From NCBI RefSeq assembly GCF_008831285.2, contig NC_045148.1:20329002-20393001 (forward strand): a DNA stretch of 64,000 bases. The letters are read 5' to 3'. A program made the translations under genes and the position numbers. Below are positions 53,999-64,000 of the stretch, piece after piece. The stretch's first letter is position 1, and every line of letters starts with the position of its first letter. This stretch comes from Nymphaea colorata (taxonomy: Eukaryota > Streptophyta > Magnoliopsida > Nymphaeales > Nymphaeaceae). The notes beneath the pieces are model-generated. The model was not told the origin of the DNA, did no database searches, and saw nothing but the letters and a program-made list of their open reading frames with translations.

Positions 53999-56340
53999 TT
54001 AACGGTCATAAAAAAATTTATGTGTTTGTTGCTTTGGAAAAATTTTAAAATTTTGAATTCTTTTTCCACTTGAATAGTATATTTTAAACCCATTAAACGG
54101 ACCCTTAGTTTCATGCAATATACCCACAGCATTACTTGCAAGCAATATATCATCGACATATAAAACCAGAAAGATAAATTTACCTCCACTGAACTTTTGG
54201 TATACACATTCATCAACCATATTAGTCTCGAAACCAAATGAAACTATAACTTGATGAAATTTGTAATACCACTGACGGAAAGCTTGCTTTAGCCCATAGA
54301 TAGATTTCTTGAGTTTGCTAACCATTTCCTTTGCATCCCCTGAAACAAAGTTTTCTGTGTGCACCATATATATCGTTTCATCAATGTCTCCATTTAGAAA
54401 CTTTGTTTTTACATCAATCTGATGTAGCTCTAAGTCAAAATGAGCCACAAGTGCAAAGTGTCTTTCGATGAAACTAGAGAAAAAGTCTATGTATAATCAA
54501 TGTCTTCTTTTTTACTAAAGCCATTTGTGACAAGACGTGTCTTATACTTTTCGATGTTTCTTAATGAATCCCTCTTGGTTTTAAATATCCATTTACAACC
54601 AATGGGTTTCACACCTTCAAGTAAAGGCAAAGGAACAACGACCCATATGTCATTATCCATCATAGACTTTATTTCATCATTCATAACACCTATCCACTTA
54701 TGAGATTTAGAACTCTTTATCGCTTGCTGGAGGTTAATAGGATCATTTTCCATTAAGTTCATACCAACACTATGTTCTTGGAGATAGACAAAATCATTTG
54801 AAATTGTATTTCTCCTCTCTCTAGTGGATCTCCTCAGTGGCACCTTTACTTGATTTTCTTGAAGTTGTTGAGTTTGTTCTTCAGTGGTTTGAATAGGAAG
54901 ACCGTCAACATTTTCTTCTTCTGGATATGTTGATGGAACAATGGCAGGAATAAAGACCTGACTATTGCTTACAATATCTGTATGAGTAGACTCAGGTCCT
55001 TCTTGAAAGGCAATGCGTCTAACCTTATCATATCCCTCAAACTCAATATCCTCAAAGAAATTGGCATTTTTCGTTTCAAAGAAAGATTTACTGACTGGAT
55101 TATAAAACTTATAACCCTTTAATCTTTCAAAATATCCAACAAAATAATAGCTAACCATCTTAGAGTCCAGTTTCCTTTTGTTTGGCCTATATGGCCTCGC
55201 TTCAGCTAGACATCCCCAAACATGAAAATGATTCATACTAGGCGTTTTATCTATGCATAATTCATATGGGGTTTTCGGTACTGCTTTTGATGACACTCTA
55301 TTTATAATATAAGCTACAGTTTTTCATGTCTCTCCCTAGAGGGACTCCGGTAAGGTAGAATGATTTATCATACTCCTTACCATATCCATAAGAATCATGT
55401 TTCGTCTCTCACCATTCATTCTGGAAGAACCCGGCATGGTGTGTTGAGAGACTATATCGCATTCCTCCAAGTACTTAGCGAAAGAGTCTGGACGTTGTTC
55501 ACCTGATCCATCAAATCTATCATAGTATTTACCACCACGGTCAGATCTAATGGCTTTAATCATTTTGCCTAATTGATTCTCAACTTCGACTTTAAATGAT
55601 TTGAAAACGTCTAAGGATTGAGACTTCCCATGAATCAAATACAGGTAACCATAACGAGAATAATCGTCTATGAACGTGACAAAATATTGTTGTTCATTCC
55701 AACAAGCCGTAGGGAATGGACCACAAACATATGTATGAATCAGTTCTAAGACGTCTGAAGCTCTATTTGCACTTATATTCTTAATGTTTGTTTGTTTTTC
55801 TTTTATACATTCAATGCATACATTAAAGTTTGTAAAATCAAGGGATTCAAGAATTCCATTTGACATAAGTCTTTTCATCCTCTTTTCAGAGATATGTCCT
55901 AAGCGCTTATGCCACAACATAGCAGAATTCTGATCGGCTAATTTTCTTTTAGTACCACTAGACGTAACATGCAAGGTTTCATGATATGAAGCAACTCTAT
56001 CAAGCAAATAGAGGTTATCGCTACCAGATAAAAAACGAGTGACAATCAAATTTGAGTGCAGAAACAATTTAAATTTACTTTCTCCAAATGAGCAATAATA
56101 ACCAAATTTGGCAAGAAAATACAAATCAAATTCCGTCTAAAAGACGGTACTACATAAGTTTCTGTCAAATTTATATAACAATCAGTCTTTAACAATAACT
56201 GAAAATCTGCTATGGCTTCAACCTTCACCTTCTTGCCATCGCCCACATAGATGAATCTTTCAGCATCATTTGACGTTCAAAATTTTAGGCAGGCCTGCAT
56301 AGAAACACTTATGTGAGTAGTAGCACCCGAATCTACCCAC
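53999..56340 (-). pseudogene. Copia pol, 5' part: protease, integrase and most of reverse transcriptase
   Basis: On the - strand: protease DSGAT near 56318-56333. The GAG-pre-integrase zinc finger (WHKRLGHIS..CIECIKEK) and integrase core lie in 55336-56124. The integrase end and reverse-transcriptase start lie in 54487-55296. The reverse-transcriptase core with IDVKTKFLNGDI and YVDD lies in 54108-54448. Frames are broken near 54450-54486, 55300-55335 and 56130-56270. The first integrase Asp, in the HTDVCGPF-type motif, is Tyr (HTYVCGPF). The RT frame is then split by the insert ending at 54104. Confidence 0.88.
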
Positions 56341-56399
56341 CAAGTGTGTCTTGATACTAAAGCTAAATTAACCTCAAAACAAACCAAAGTGAGAAGCGT

Positions 56400-57202
56400 A
56401 CCTTTTTTTCGCGCCATGCGTGATACTTGGTACAATCATTCTTCATATGACCTTAACCCTTGCAAAAGAAGCAGTCTGATTTGCCTTTCTTATGCTTCTT
56501 CTGTTTCTTAACGGATGACTGGTCAACTGCAACTTTCTTAATAGTCTTTCTTTTCTTACTTTTAGGCGTAGTAGCCAAGTGAGCACTTTCTATCTTATTA
56601 TGTTTCAATCTCTCCTCTTCTTCTACACAATGCGAAATGAGCTTATTAAGAGTTCATTTCTCCTTCTGACAGTTATAACTAACTTTAAATTGTCCATATT
56701 GTGGTGGAAGAGAAATGAGAACCATATGCACTATGAAGTCTTCAGGTAACTTCAAACCCAGTGCCTGTAGTTTTGAAGCATGATGAGACATTTTCATAAT
56801 ATGCTCATGTATGTTCCCGTTGCCTTTATATTTCAGCATCACAAGTTTACTCAAAAGAGTGTTTGTTTCAGCCTTTTCGTTTTTAGAAAAACGCTTTTCA
56901 ATCTTTTCGATGAACGCCTTGGAACTAGCATTTTCGGTAATTGAGCCCCTAAAGTTTTTTGAGATTGATTTCTTTATGATCATTAGACACATGCGGTTTG
57001 AGCGTTCCCACCATTCAAAGTTTCTTTTATCCTCATGAGAACTCGCATCTGTTAACTGAGGTGGGGACGACTCTCTAAATGCAAGGTCTAAATCCATACA
57101 ATCCAAAACAATCATAACAGTTTCTTTCCAGTCTTTAAAATTCGAACCATTTAACTCATGAATAGTACTCAAATTTGCAGATATCATAGAAGCGGAACGC
57201 AT
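56400..57202 (-). pseudogene. Copia gag (nucleocapsid) gene
   Basis: The open part 56654-57202 (- strand) gives a UBN2/gag-polypeptide domain (LNGSNFKDWKETVMIVL, later WERSNRMCLMIIKKSI and LSKLVMLKYKG). A CCHC zinc knuckle follows near 56430-56470, CFFCKG-stop-GHMKNDC, where a TAA interrupts the knuckle. Frames are not continuous to the protease. Confidence 0.85.
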
Positions 57203-58810
57203 TGTACAAAGAACAAAATACCAAACATGCTCACAATCAATACATGTACATAGATGAAACAACAAATATAAATGAATTTAAATACAATGGCCTAAATCTC
57301 ATCACAAGGTAGCGGTGCAACGTTAATATCCAATCTTCGAATTGAAATATTAACTGTAAGTGGTATTTGGTCAACAATGAATATAGATAATTAGTCTTGT
57401 CAAATAACAAGCACATTTTTTGATTGACTCACTATTCACATGGAAACTTGAAAATTATCACATATTCATTGTCATGTATACTCAAACCTGACTAAGCAAC
57501 AATCCTCCTTTCGGTTGATCATTACCTGCATGGATTAAGTATATTATCATCTAATATTCGAAAGAGGTAAATTCGTACAATAGATGTTACTTTGACGATA
57601 TAAAGTATAAATCCACTTATTTCAAACAATAGACATGACCAAAGATCAAATTCATCGTCTAAATATTCCTGTAAGGTACATCCACAATTTTAATAACATG
57701 CAAAATATGATACATATATTAAAAAATTTACATACAAGTTTGCCCTACATTGAATCAAAAAACAAATGATTTAATGAAACATGCCCAAAAGAGTCCAAAA
57801 TTTTATAAACTTGTACCAAAATTATGCTTAAGTGGGTCAAGAACTACTGAATTGGCCTTAAAATGGCCCGTATCGTTCTTAAACTGTAACTAAAACACAC
57901 ACATGGCCTTAAATAGGGCTGAACCGGTTTAAAAATTGGACGAACCGAAAGCCAATGAACCGGTTCGAAAAGCCCTGAATCGGTCTGAAAATCAATTGAA
58001 CCGGTTTAACAAAAGAGAACCGTATGGATACTGGTCGGGTCCGAAAATTTTGATGCAGCGGTCACGGGCGGCCAAAAGAAAAAAAAAAATTAAGATTTTG
58101 ATGGATCTGGATCGGGTCTGTCATGACCCGAACCGGGTACGATCGCCCGCTCGGCCGCGCAAGCGGTTCGCAGGTAGCGTCTCCACTGCTCGCCTACCGA
58201 ACGGCAGGCGATCGGTGGAACTCCACTGGCAGGCCACCCAACAGTGTGGGTGGCCACGGGTGGGTCGCGCCAGGATGGCTGGCCGTCGTCCCTCAAACCG
58301 GTCGGCCGTCGCCCCTCTTTCCTTTATGTGGCTGCGATGGATGCGAGAAAGCCACCGGCAGGCCACCCAACAACATGGGTGGCCGCCGACGGGTCATGCC
58401 AGGACGGCCGGAGGTCGGCCGTTGTCTAACGACCGGCCGTCCCCCTCCCTTTCTGTTCCTCTTTTGTGGCTGCGACGGCTTCCATCGCCCACGCCGCCTT
58501 CTCTGCTCGCCTCATGGTGGGTGCCGGCGGGTCGCCTCACGATGGTCGGACGTCGCCCAAATGGCCGACCGTTCCCCACCAAAACGGTGGAATCGATCGT
58601 CACCCAAACCTTCCTGCCTCACGGTCTCACCGACGGTGGCTTCCACCGTTTTCTCAGCAACCCAAGAAACCGTACGAGGGGTAGAGGGACATGCAGCAGA
58701 GAATAGGAAAGGGCGTGGCACGACTAAAGAGCAAAGGCACAAATTCATCCAAAAATTGTGCGAATGCAACAATAATTAACCCAAAAAATCAATGATTCAA
58801 CAATGAACAT
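57203..58810. other. Copia leader region between primer-binding site and gag, with GC-rich insert
   Basis: This is 1.6 kb without retroelement coding. Bases 57203-57900 are AT-rich. Bases about 57930-58700 are strikingly GC-rich, with GAACCGGTT words at the left and imperfect repeats rich in GGCC and CGGCCGTC. Overlapping long frames there have no recognisable domain and are ascribed to composition. Confidence 0.6.
58228..58600. repeat. Imperfect tandem repeat, period about 129-138 bp, GC-rich
   Basis: GGCAGGCCACCCAACA recurs at 58228 and 58357. GTGGCTGCGAYGG recurs at 58328 and 58466. A more diverged third unit follows (GGTGGGTGCCGGCGGGTCG near 58514). Confidence 0.75.
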
Positions 58811-58824
58811 TGGCTCTGGTACCA
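58811..58824 (-). other. Copia primer-binding site, initiator-Met tRNA type
   Basis: On the - strand TGGTACCAGAGCCA lies two bases inside the 5' LTR. It differs by one base from the usual plant TGGTATCAGAGC site for initiator methionine tRNA. Confidence 0.85.
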
Positions 58825-58826
58825 AT

Positions 58827-59284
58827 TGATGGAAATTTCCTCATGCATACACAAAACGAATATGCCCTAAAACAGGATTTTGTTCATGCTAAATCATTGA
58901 ATCAATACTTTAACTGTAGTGGAAGCATACCTGAATCCATCTGAACAACTGGACAGTAGATTGCAGTAGGATCTTCCAGGGTCTATGCAGAACACATGTG
59001 GTTTCTCTCAGATGGAGAAGAGACAACCCTAAAAAGCGATGTTTCAAGCAACTGTGCACGACCCCAAGGACCGCTACCCTTTTATATTTTGAGCAATTAT
59101 GGATTCAACCCATCAAAAAGTCCATAATTGTGTACAGGTATATATACATTATAAAATACATCATACCATATAAAATGACGTGATATCCCAAAACGCAATC
59201 ACTTAATCGGATATTTACATTAAGATAGTCATAATGTCTAAAATTCCTCATTGACATATGCCAACCCACCAAATGATCCTTACA
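58827..59284 (-). repeat. Copia 5' LTR
   Basis: On the + strand it runs from TGATGGAAATTTCC to GATCCTTACA. It is followed by the target duplication GCATA. Confidence 0.95.
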
Positions 59285-59289
59285 GCATA

Positions 59290-59705
59290 ACCTGACTTCT
59301 CTAGGCGGCCATGGATGTCTTAGATCGACGGCATCGACTTTGGCTTCATTAGCTTTTGATGATGAGAATAGGGTATCACGTCTGCTCTCTGAAACTGTAT
59401 CTTTCGCGTCCCATCCTATGTAAGCTTCCAAATAATATTGACATAAGGTACTGCTGTTTGGCACCGCAATTTATCGTCACTTCACAAACGTATGATGCTA
59501 CTACACATCATGAATGCTTCAGGAAGTAAACCAGAGAAGTCGTAAAAGAAAATTTAGAAAAGTTTACAGAAGTTGGTAAGGAAGTCGAATAAAACAATGA
59601 ACTCCACGTGAAGTCAACAGCCGATCTCAAGAACCGTTTTCATCTATGACACACGCACGGGCTTGTAATTTCGGCCCCTATTTTTCCACACAACTAGACG
59701 TCTGA
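59290..59705. other. Spacer between copia element and CRK copy 9 remnant
   Basis: No intact gene is present. Bases about 59355-59405 (GATGAGAATAGGGTATCACG..) match CRK intron 1 sequence of copies 1, 3 and 7. Bases 59560-59640 resemble 43750-43860 upstream of copy 8. Confidence 0.6.
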
Positions 59706-61036
59706 CAGGATTCTCGATTCAATGTCATCCACAGGAGAGATTTCAAAGGAAGCAATGTCTGCTGGACAAAGAGATGAAGGCAAAGATTTCTGAATTTTGA
59801 ATGGTTAGAATTTTCAATGGAGATAGTAAGTCAGAATGCACTAACGTCATCGTATACACACAATATGTGCACCATATCGAAGTCGATACTACAAATTGAT
59901 TATTTTCATTTCTTGAGCTGATAATTCCCAGCAAACCATCAGTGTGATAGAATTAGTATGGTATTCAGTTCAATATGCTTGATTTCTTCCTTTCATATCT
60001 TAAAACTATAAAAGACCCCAAGAGATAAACCTCTTTATTTATTTCTTGATTCCTAAAATAGTGCAGCCACTTTTGCCTTCTCTCTTGAATTTTGGTGTGC
60101 CTGTACTTCCATGAACGTATGAAGCATAAAGTTCACCTTTTGTTATATGGTAGATCCAAAGACAAGATGAATCAATTGAATAATAAGGCAATTGAATAAG
60201 GTTACTTAAGCGATATAACAAACTATTTGTAGTATCACCCCAGAAGTTTAGTCTTGTATCGAAGAATGTGATGGATCTTTAAGGACTTATAAAAGGGGGT
60301 CATTAATGAGATGATTGTCCTGGTTCCTAACCTTTTTCAAGTTGGAGCCGAAACTGCTAGGGGTTGGGTTTGGATCCACCGAACCAAGAGCCCGAGCCCA
60401 GGAGTGGATCGGGTTGTTATAGTAGTATCAGAGCAGTTTCAACACTCAAACCTAGGGTCCCACGCACGCGGGCGCGTGTGCCTTAAGGCGGGTAGATTGT
60501 AACACCTCAGAAGTTTAGTCTCGTATCGAATATTGTGAGGGATCTTCAAGGACTTATAAAGGAAGGTCATTAATGAGATGATTGTCCTGGTTCCTAGTCT
60601 TTTTCAGGTTGGAGCCGAAACTGTTAGGGGGCAGGTTGAGATCCGCCGAACCAGGGGCCCGAGCCCAGGAGTGGGTCGGGTTGTTATATGAAGTTATATG
60701 AAGTGCTACTTTCAATTCCTTGCATGGACTGACAAATTCTTTATAAATTGATAATGTTTAGCCCATCACTTTTCATGCAAAAGGACAGGAGGAGAAGAAG
60801 AACAACAACAACAACAAGAAGAAGAAGAACAATCTAAGTCACTATCTACTCTCTCTCTCTCCCCTCGTTCCCGACTTGGAGTCTGAGATGCAAAGGAATA
60901 GTACAAACCTAATAGATCCATTGATGCTTGGAGAATCCAGCTCCATAGATCAAACAATGAGATGGATCCACATTGCCTTGCTCTGTTTTCAGGAGGATCC
61001 TGCAAACCGACCCACCATTTCAACCATTGTTTACTA
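59706..61036 (+). pseudogene. CRK copy 9, decayed copy-8-like remnant
   Basis: Bases 59706-59867 match exon 5 of copy 8 from the [14 protein letters not shown] region to the donor. The equivalent of DFGMAR is frame-broken and runs into TGA. The next stretch resembles intron 5 of copy 8. Exon 6 is absent or unrecognisable, and a TRIM element (60228-60688) lies in this interval. Bases about 60874-61036 match exon 7 (AGTCTGAGATGCAAAGGAAT..CCACCATTTCAACCATTG), ending early at TAA. Ectodomain and membrane exons are missing. Confidence 0.85.
60228..60688 (+). mobile_element. TRIM (miniature LTR retrotransposon) inside CRK copy 9
   Basis: Two direct terminal repeats (60228-60421, 194 bp; 60498-60688, 191 bp), starting TGTA and ending GGGTTGTTATA, flank a 76-bp interior. 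The interior begins GTAGTATCAGAGCAG, an initiator-Met-type primer-binding site. It ends AAGGCGGGTAGAT, a polypurine-like tract. There is no coding capacity. Both repeats end TATA where TACA is usual. I could not identify a clean target duplication. Confidence 0.82.
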
Positions 61037-61710
61037 AAGTACTTTGAGAATAACCGCGGAATCTTGCTTCAGGTTTCTCTCTATTGCTTCAACCTGATCG
61101 ACGGGAGCAACTATGCTTTAGTTTGTCTATATGTGGTTGGAAGTGATGCGTTGCATCTCTTCCTTATGCTCTTCTCCTTTTTAAGCTTTTGTTGTAAATA
61201 ATCGTGCTAATGCAATAAATGTGGGCAGTGAGCTACCTATGGAGACAAGAAGTATGTAAGAATCAATAGAACATTATTACAAAAAACCTTATATACCTTT
61301 TTCAGATATATGACATGCAATGTATAGATTTCAATATTTTTTTTGGTTTGTGGTGAAAGTGTCAAGTAAAAAATGCAAACAAACATTGAAAAACAATCAA
61401 ACTTGCCTGATGTCATAACAACAATTACAATTTGGGGGGCTACTTAAATGTCGGCATCTTTATTTCTTCTTCTTTTTTTCTTTTCTTTTTTTGGTTAACC
61501 GTACCAAGATTCCGAATTTTAGAAATTTTCTAGTGATTAATTTCAAGGATAATAACCCTCAATATGCTTTGATTTTTTTCCCTGATTTGTCCGTCCATCC
61601 GATAGATGAACGGCAGCCAGGGGCCCTTGCTCGTGCTAAAATCGCCTCTGTTACGGATAACTTCTTTTCCCATTTTGTCGTCTCCCTCTCTTTCGCGGCC
61701 TGTGCTACCA
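61037..61710. other. Spacer and presumed promoter of the DUF1995 gene
   Basis: This is AT-rich sequence with T-rich runs (61460-61490). An upstream in-frame ATG at 61606 has a poor context and would extend the protein by 35 residues. Nothing else is recognisable. Confidence 0.6.
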
Positions 61711-62748
61711 ATGGCTTCTTCCACCGTGCTCAGAGATCCAACCCATCTCTTCAACCCTCCGAAATTCCGCAGTTTCCTCTCCCACTCGACGCCCCTTTCC
61801 TCCCCTTCTTCTCCATTCTGGAACTCCAACAAAATCCTTCGGCCTCCTATACTTCGAACTCTCCCCCCGTCAAGCACCAACATTGTCATCAAATCGAAAC
61901 TCGGCCACCAGCCGCCGGAAAAAACCTCCGGTGACCTGCCACCCTCCTCGAGGGAGGAGGCCATCGAGCAGGCGAGGCGTTCCCTCTCCTCCTCCCTCTC
62001 CAAGCCCCTCAACAATCCCCGACTCGCCGGAAAACTCAAGAAACAGCGGCAGCCCAGGTTCCGAGTCGAGATCCCTGTCCTCGACGAGTCACCGGCATCC
62101 CTTGCCTCCCTCGTCTCCAGCATCTTCGACGGCATCTCCCTCAAGCGCAAGGGCTCCTCGGCCAGGATCCTCATCCTCTGGCCCGATACCGTCACGCAGC
62201 AGGAAGCGGGCCGGGCGTTCCGATCCGGTGCGGTTCAGAACGACGTGCTCGGATCGGCGGAGGGTTTGGCGTGGGGAGACGTGGCCGTGGTGGTATCTCC
62301 CGAATCGAACCGCTTGGAGGAGATCGAGGCGATCTGTGCCGGTTTCGACCCCAAACCGGTGGTGATGGTCAACCCCAAGTGGGGAGCCGATGAAGAGAGC
62401 GAGCTGGGCCAGCAGGCTGGCGGGTTCGTGGCGTCGTTCGAGGTGGTGTACTCCTTCATGGGGTTGGAGGTCCGAGGAGTGCTAAGCCGAAGGAAGGGGA
62501 TGGTTTTCCGGTACGCCAAGGATGGTATTCCGGCCAACGCCCAGTGGGAGGTGCTGGTGGAGGAGGAGGGCGGCGGCGCTGGTGGTGGTGAGCTGAGAAT
62601 GGTCACTAGGTTCAAGAAGCGGCCCAGCGTGGTTGAGGTGGAGACCGTTCTATACAACCTGATGGCAGCCAATTCACCGGTCACCAAGTCGGTCAAGTTT
62701 GTCAAAGATGCAGTTTCGCGAGCGTCGGGATTATTCAGCAGACGTTAG
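61711..62748 (+). CDS. Plastid-targeted DUF1995 domain protein
   Basis: This is a single-exon gene of 345 aa. The start at 61711 (ACCAATGGC) has a strong plant context and opens a Ser/Pro/Arg-rich, acid-poor stretch like a chloroplast transit peptide (MASSTVLRDP..). The mature part has the DUF1995 pattern: RILILWPD (about residues 150-157), WGDVAVVVSP, KPVVMVNPKW, then FEVVYSFMGLEVRG and G..FRY..DG..WEVLVEE. The family includes the photosystem II assembly factor LPA3 and C-terminal regions of some plastid adenylate kinases, but this protein has no kinase motifs, so its own role is unknown. It is much GC-richer than its surroundings and is the only non-CRK, non-transposon gene that looks intact. 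Confidence 0.8.
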   Translation: MASSTVLRDPTHLFNPPKFRSFLSHSTPLSSPSSPFWNSNKILRPPILRTLPPSSTNIVIKSKLGHQPPEKTSGDLPPSSREEAIEQARRSLSSSLSKPLNNPRLAGKLKKQRQPRFRVEIPVLDESPASLASLVSSIFDGISLKRKGSSARILILWPDTVTQQEAGRAFRSGAVQNDVLGSAEGLAWGDVAVVVSPESNRLEEIEAICAGFDPKPVVMVNPKWGADEESELGQQAGGFVASFEVVYSFMGLEVRGVLSRRKGMVFRYAKDGIPANAQWEVLVEEEGGGAGGGELRMVTRFKKRPSVVEVETVLYNLMAANSPVTKSVKFVKDAVSRASGLFSRR

Positions 62749-64000
62749 CAAGCTCGCCGCCGGATGTCTCGGTTGTAAGATTATGTAAACGGGCCGCAGT
62801 CCCTGTGAACGACAAGATCAGTGTGAAACTTTGCAGAGCTATTTGCATATCAAGTTGGGAGAGGAAGTCTGCCGGTCACAGCATCAACGCTGCCGGAAAA
62901 GTGTTGTCTCATCTCCCCGTAGCAATTTCAGTTCAAGTTAGGGGGAAAAGATAAAACTAGTTATCATTTTATTGAGATCACATTTTCTGTACTCTGTTTT
63001 CATTTACAAGTTTTGCACAGTCATATTTTTAATGGTCTATAGTTCACGACCCACAGTTAGTCGCGTTCATCCCCGTGGCATGTTTGTATATGCAGAAAAT
63101 GTGGGTTTTGTACAACGTGTCTGCGATTGATAATATTGGATATACGACTGAATCTTAAACTACATTTTTGATATGTGAAGAACCAACGTTCAAAAATGTA
63201 CAAATATTGGATATAGATAGGATACTTTTAAAAGCTGAATTGGAATTCGAATCTAATCATATATTTATTTAAAACTATATTGAAATTTGAATCCAATGGG
63301 GGATCATTGCATAAATATGAATTTGGTACAATATTTTAAACGGATGTTAATTTTTTTTTTTCATGTACAACTTTTTAACCAATCCATTGACATCACTAAG
63401 TGAGAACTACGAGGGACATCCGACCAATTCAAATTTGACCAGATATATATGTAAAACTGATTCAAATCTAAATCCAATTAGATGTTGTTGCTTAATTATG
63501 AATCTGGTCTAACATTTTAATCGGATGTTTTTTTTTTTTTTTTCACCTCCAACTTTTTAAGCAGTTCACTCAAATATGGGTTTCAAATCTAATCCATTGA
63601 CAAGAGGCAACTAGTGGACACGTCTCATCAATTCTAAAATTGATGATGGTTTTTCAACGAGATGGATGGTGGAGATGTTTAGATCTCTTTTAAAATGTGG
63701 TTTGGCAGATTGCACGATTTGCATTCCTTTAAAACTTATGCTCAGCAAGAAAAATCCCCACAGTTTACTTCAAATATATTTAGAATCATGAAATTTTGGG
63801 ATCAAAATGCTCATTTAAACCAAAAAAAAAAAACAGAATTAATAAACAAATAGGGCATTTTGTTTTCAGAATTAAGAAACTAATGATTGTCATTGGTCTT
63901 TCCAAAAACGGCGGCAGCTAAAATTTGCGTTACTAAATGCTCTTCTTCTTTGTAGTGATGTATGAACTGTGAATGCCTTGTTATTGAGCTATTCTAGGAT
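62749..64000. other. 3' flank of the DUF1995 gene to window end
   Basis: There is no credible gene. The first 200 bases are the presumed 3' UTR. The rest is AT-rich and contains a repeat at 63236-63565. Confidence 0.65.
63236..63565. repeat. Diverged direct repeat, AT-rich
   Basis: Copies at about 63236-63391 and 63438-63565 share AAATCYRAATCCAATNNGAT, CGGATGTT followed by a T run, and CAACTTTTTAA. The words resemble the AT-rich repeat after copies 2, 4 and 6. Confidence 0.7.

Larger units (their letters stand above)
52256..54104. mobile_element. PIF/Harbinger-like non-autonomous element nested in copia pol
   Basis: This 1849-bp insert interrupts the copia reverse-transcriptase frame. Terminal inverted repeats are GGGGCCGTTTGATGG and GGGTCCGTTTAATGG (13 of 15 match). 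They are flanked by the 3-bp duplication TTA (52253-52255 and 54105-54107), the hallmark of PIF/Harbinger and Tourist-like elements. Copia coding sequence resumes directly on each side. No transposase is visible. It carries a host-like gene fragment, a 37-bp tandem repeat and a second inserted element. Confidence 0.88.
50467..59284 (-). mobile_element. Ty1/copia LTR retrotransposon, decayed, with nested insertions
   Basis: This 8.8-kb element, read on the - strand, is bounded by LTRs of 457 and 458 bp with TGTAAG..CATCA ends and the 5-bp target duplication GCATA (50462-50466 and 59285-59289). The order gag, protease, integrase, reverse transcriptase, RNase H is the copia order. The two LTRs differ at roughly 50 positions by my hand count (about 11%), mostly transitions, so the insertion is old. 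About 1.85 kb of the interior is a later insertion at 52256-54104. Coding regions carry stops, frameshifts and at least one lost catalytic residue. The element is not capable of autonomous movement. Confidence 0.95.

Noticed and set aside
57936-58779. 256-aa and 218-aa + strand frames in the copia leader
   Set aside because: They overlap in different frames, stem from GC-rich repeats lacking stops, and are rich in Arg, Pro and Gly without any domain.
61530-62195. 221-aa - strand frame opposite the DUF1995 gene
   Set aside because: It is antisense to a clear single-exon gene with strong start context.

Overview
The window is nuclear DNA from a flowering plant. The evidence is split genes with GT..AG introns, receptor kinases of the plant-only DUF26/Gnk2 class, a plastid-targeted DUF1995 protein, and typical plant transposons (Ty1/copia, TRIM, hAT and PIF/Harbinger derivatives). 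I cannot resolve the lineage further from the sequence.

Positions 1-41288 hold a tandem array of cysteine-rich receptor-like kinase (CRK) genes, all on the + strand and all with the same seven-exon layout: one long exon for signal peptide and ectodomain, one for the membrane span, five for the kinase. I number them copies 1-7. By exon structure and reading frame, copies 2, 3, 6 and 7 look functional. Copies 1, 4 and 5 are broken. The main feature is the ectodomain. Each copy has four C-x8-C-x2-C DUF26 modules instead of the usual two, arranged as a repeated pair (modules 1+2 resemble modules 3+4) inside one exon. Copies alternate between an 'A' type (1, 3, 5) and a 'B' type (2, 4, 6). Copies 3-4 and 5-6 are two rounds of one duplicated block. 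Copy 7 joins an A-type ectodomain to a more divergent kinase. A related block of non-coding sequence recurs about 0.4-0.6 kb before copies 2, 3, 4, 6 and, more weakly, 7.

Positions 41289-44827 are AT-rich spacer with a calcineurin-B-like (CBL) exon fragment on the - strand. Copy 8 (44828-49260) is an ordinary two-module CRK. A decayed tail of a copy-8-like gene (copy 9, 59706-61036) lies beyond a large transposon cluster.

That cluster is an old Ty1/copia element on the - strand (50467-59284, target-site duplication GCATA). Its reverse-transcriptase region is split by a 1.85-kb PIF/Harbinger-like element (52256-54104, TTA duplication). This insert carries a probable host-gene fragment and itself contains a 255-bp inverted-repeat element. 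A 224-bp hAT-type MITE sits in intron 1 of copy 4, and a 461-bp TRIM element sits inside copy 9.

The right end (61711-62748) is an intronless gene for a predicted plastid DUF1995 protein, followed by AT-rich repeats. The CRKs are predicted plasma-membrane receptors for extracellular or redox/defence cues; no ligand can be read from sequence.
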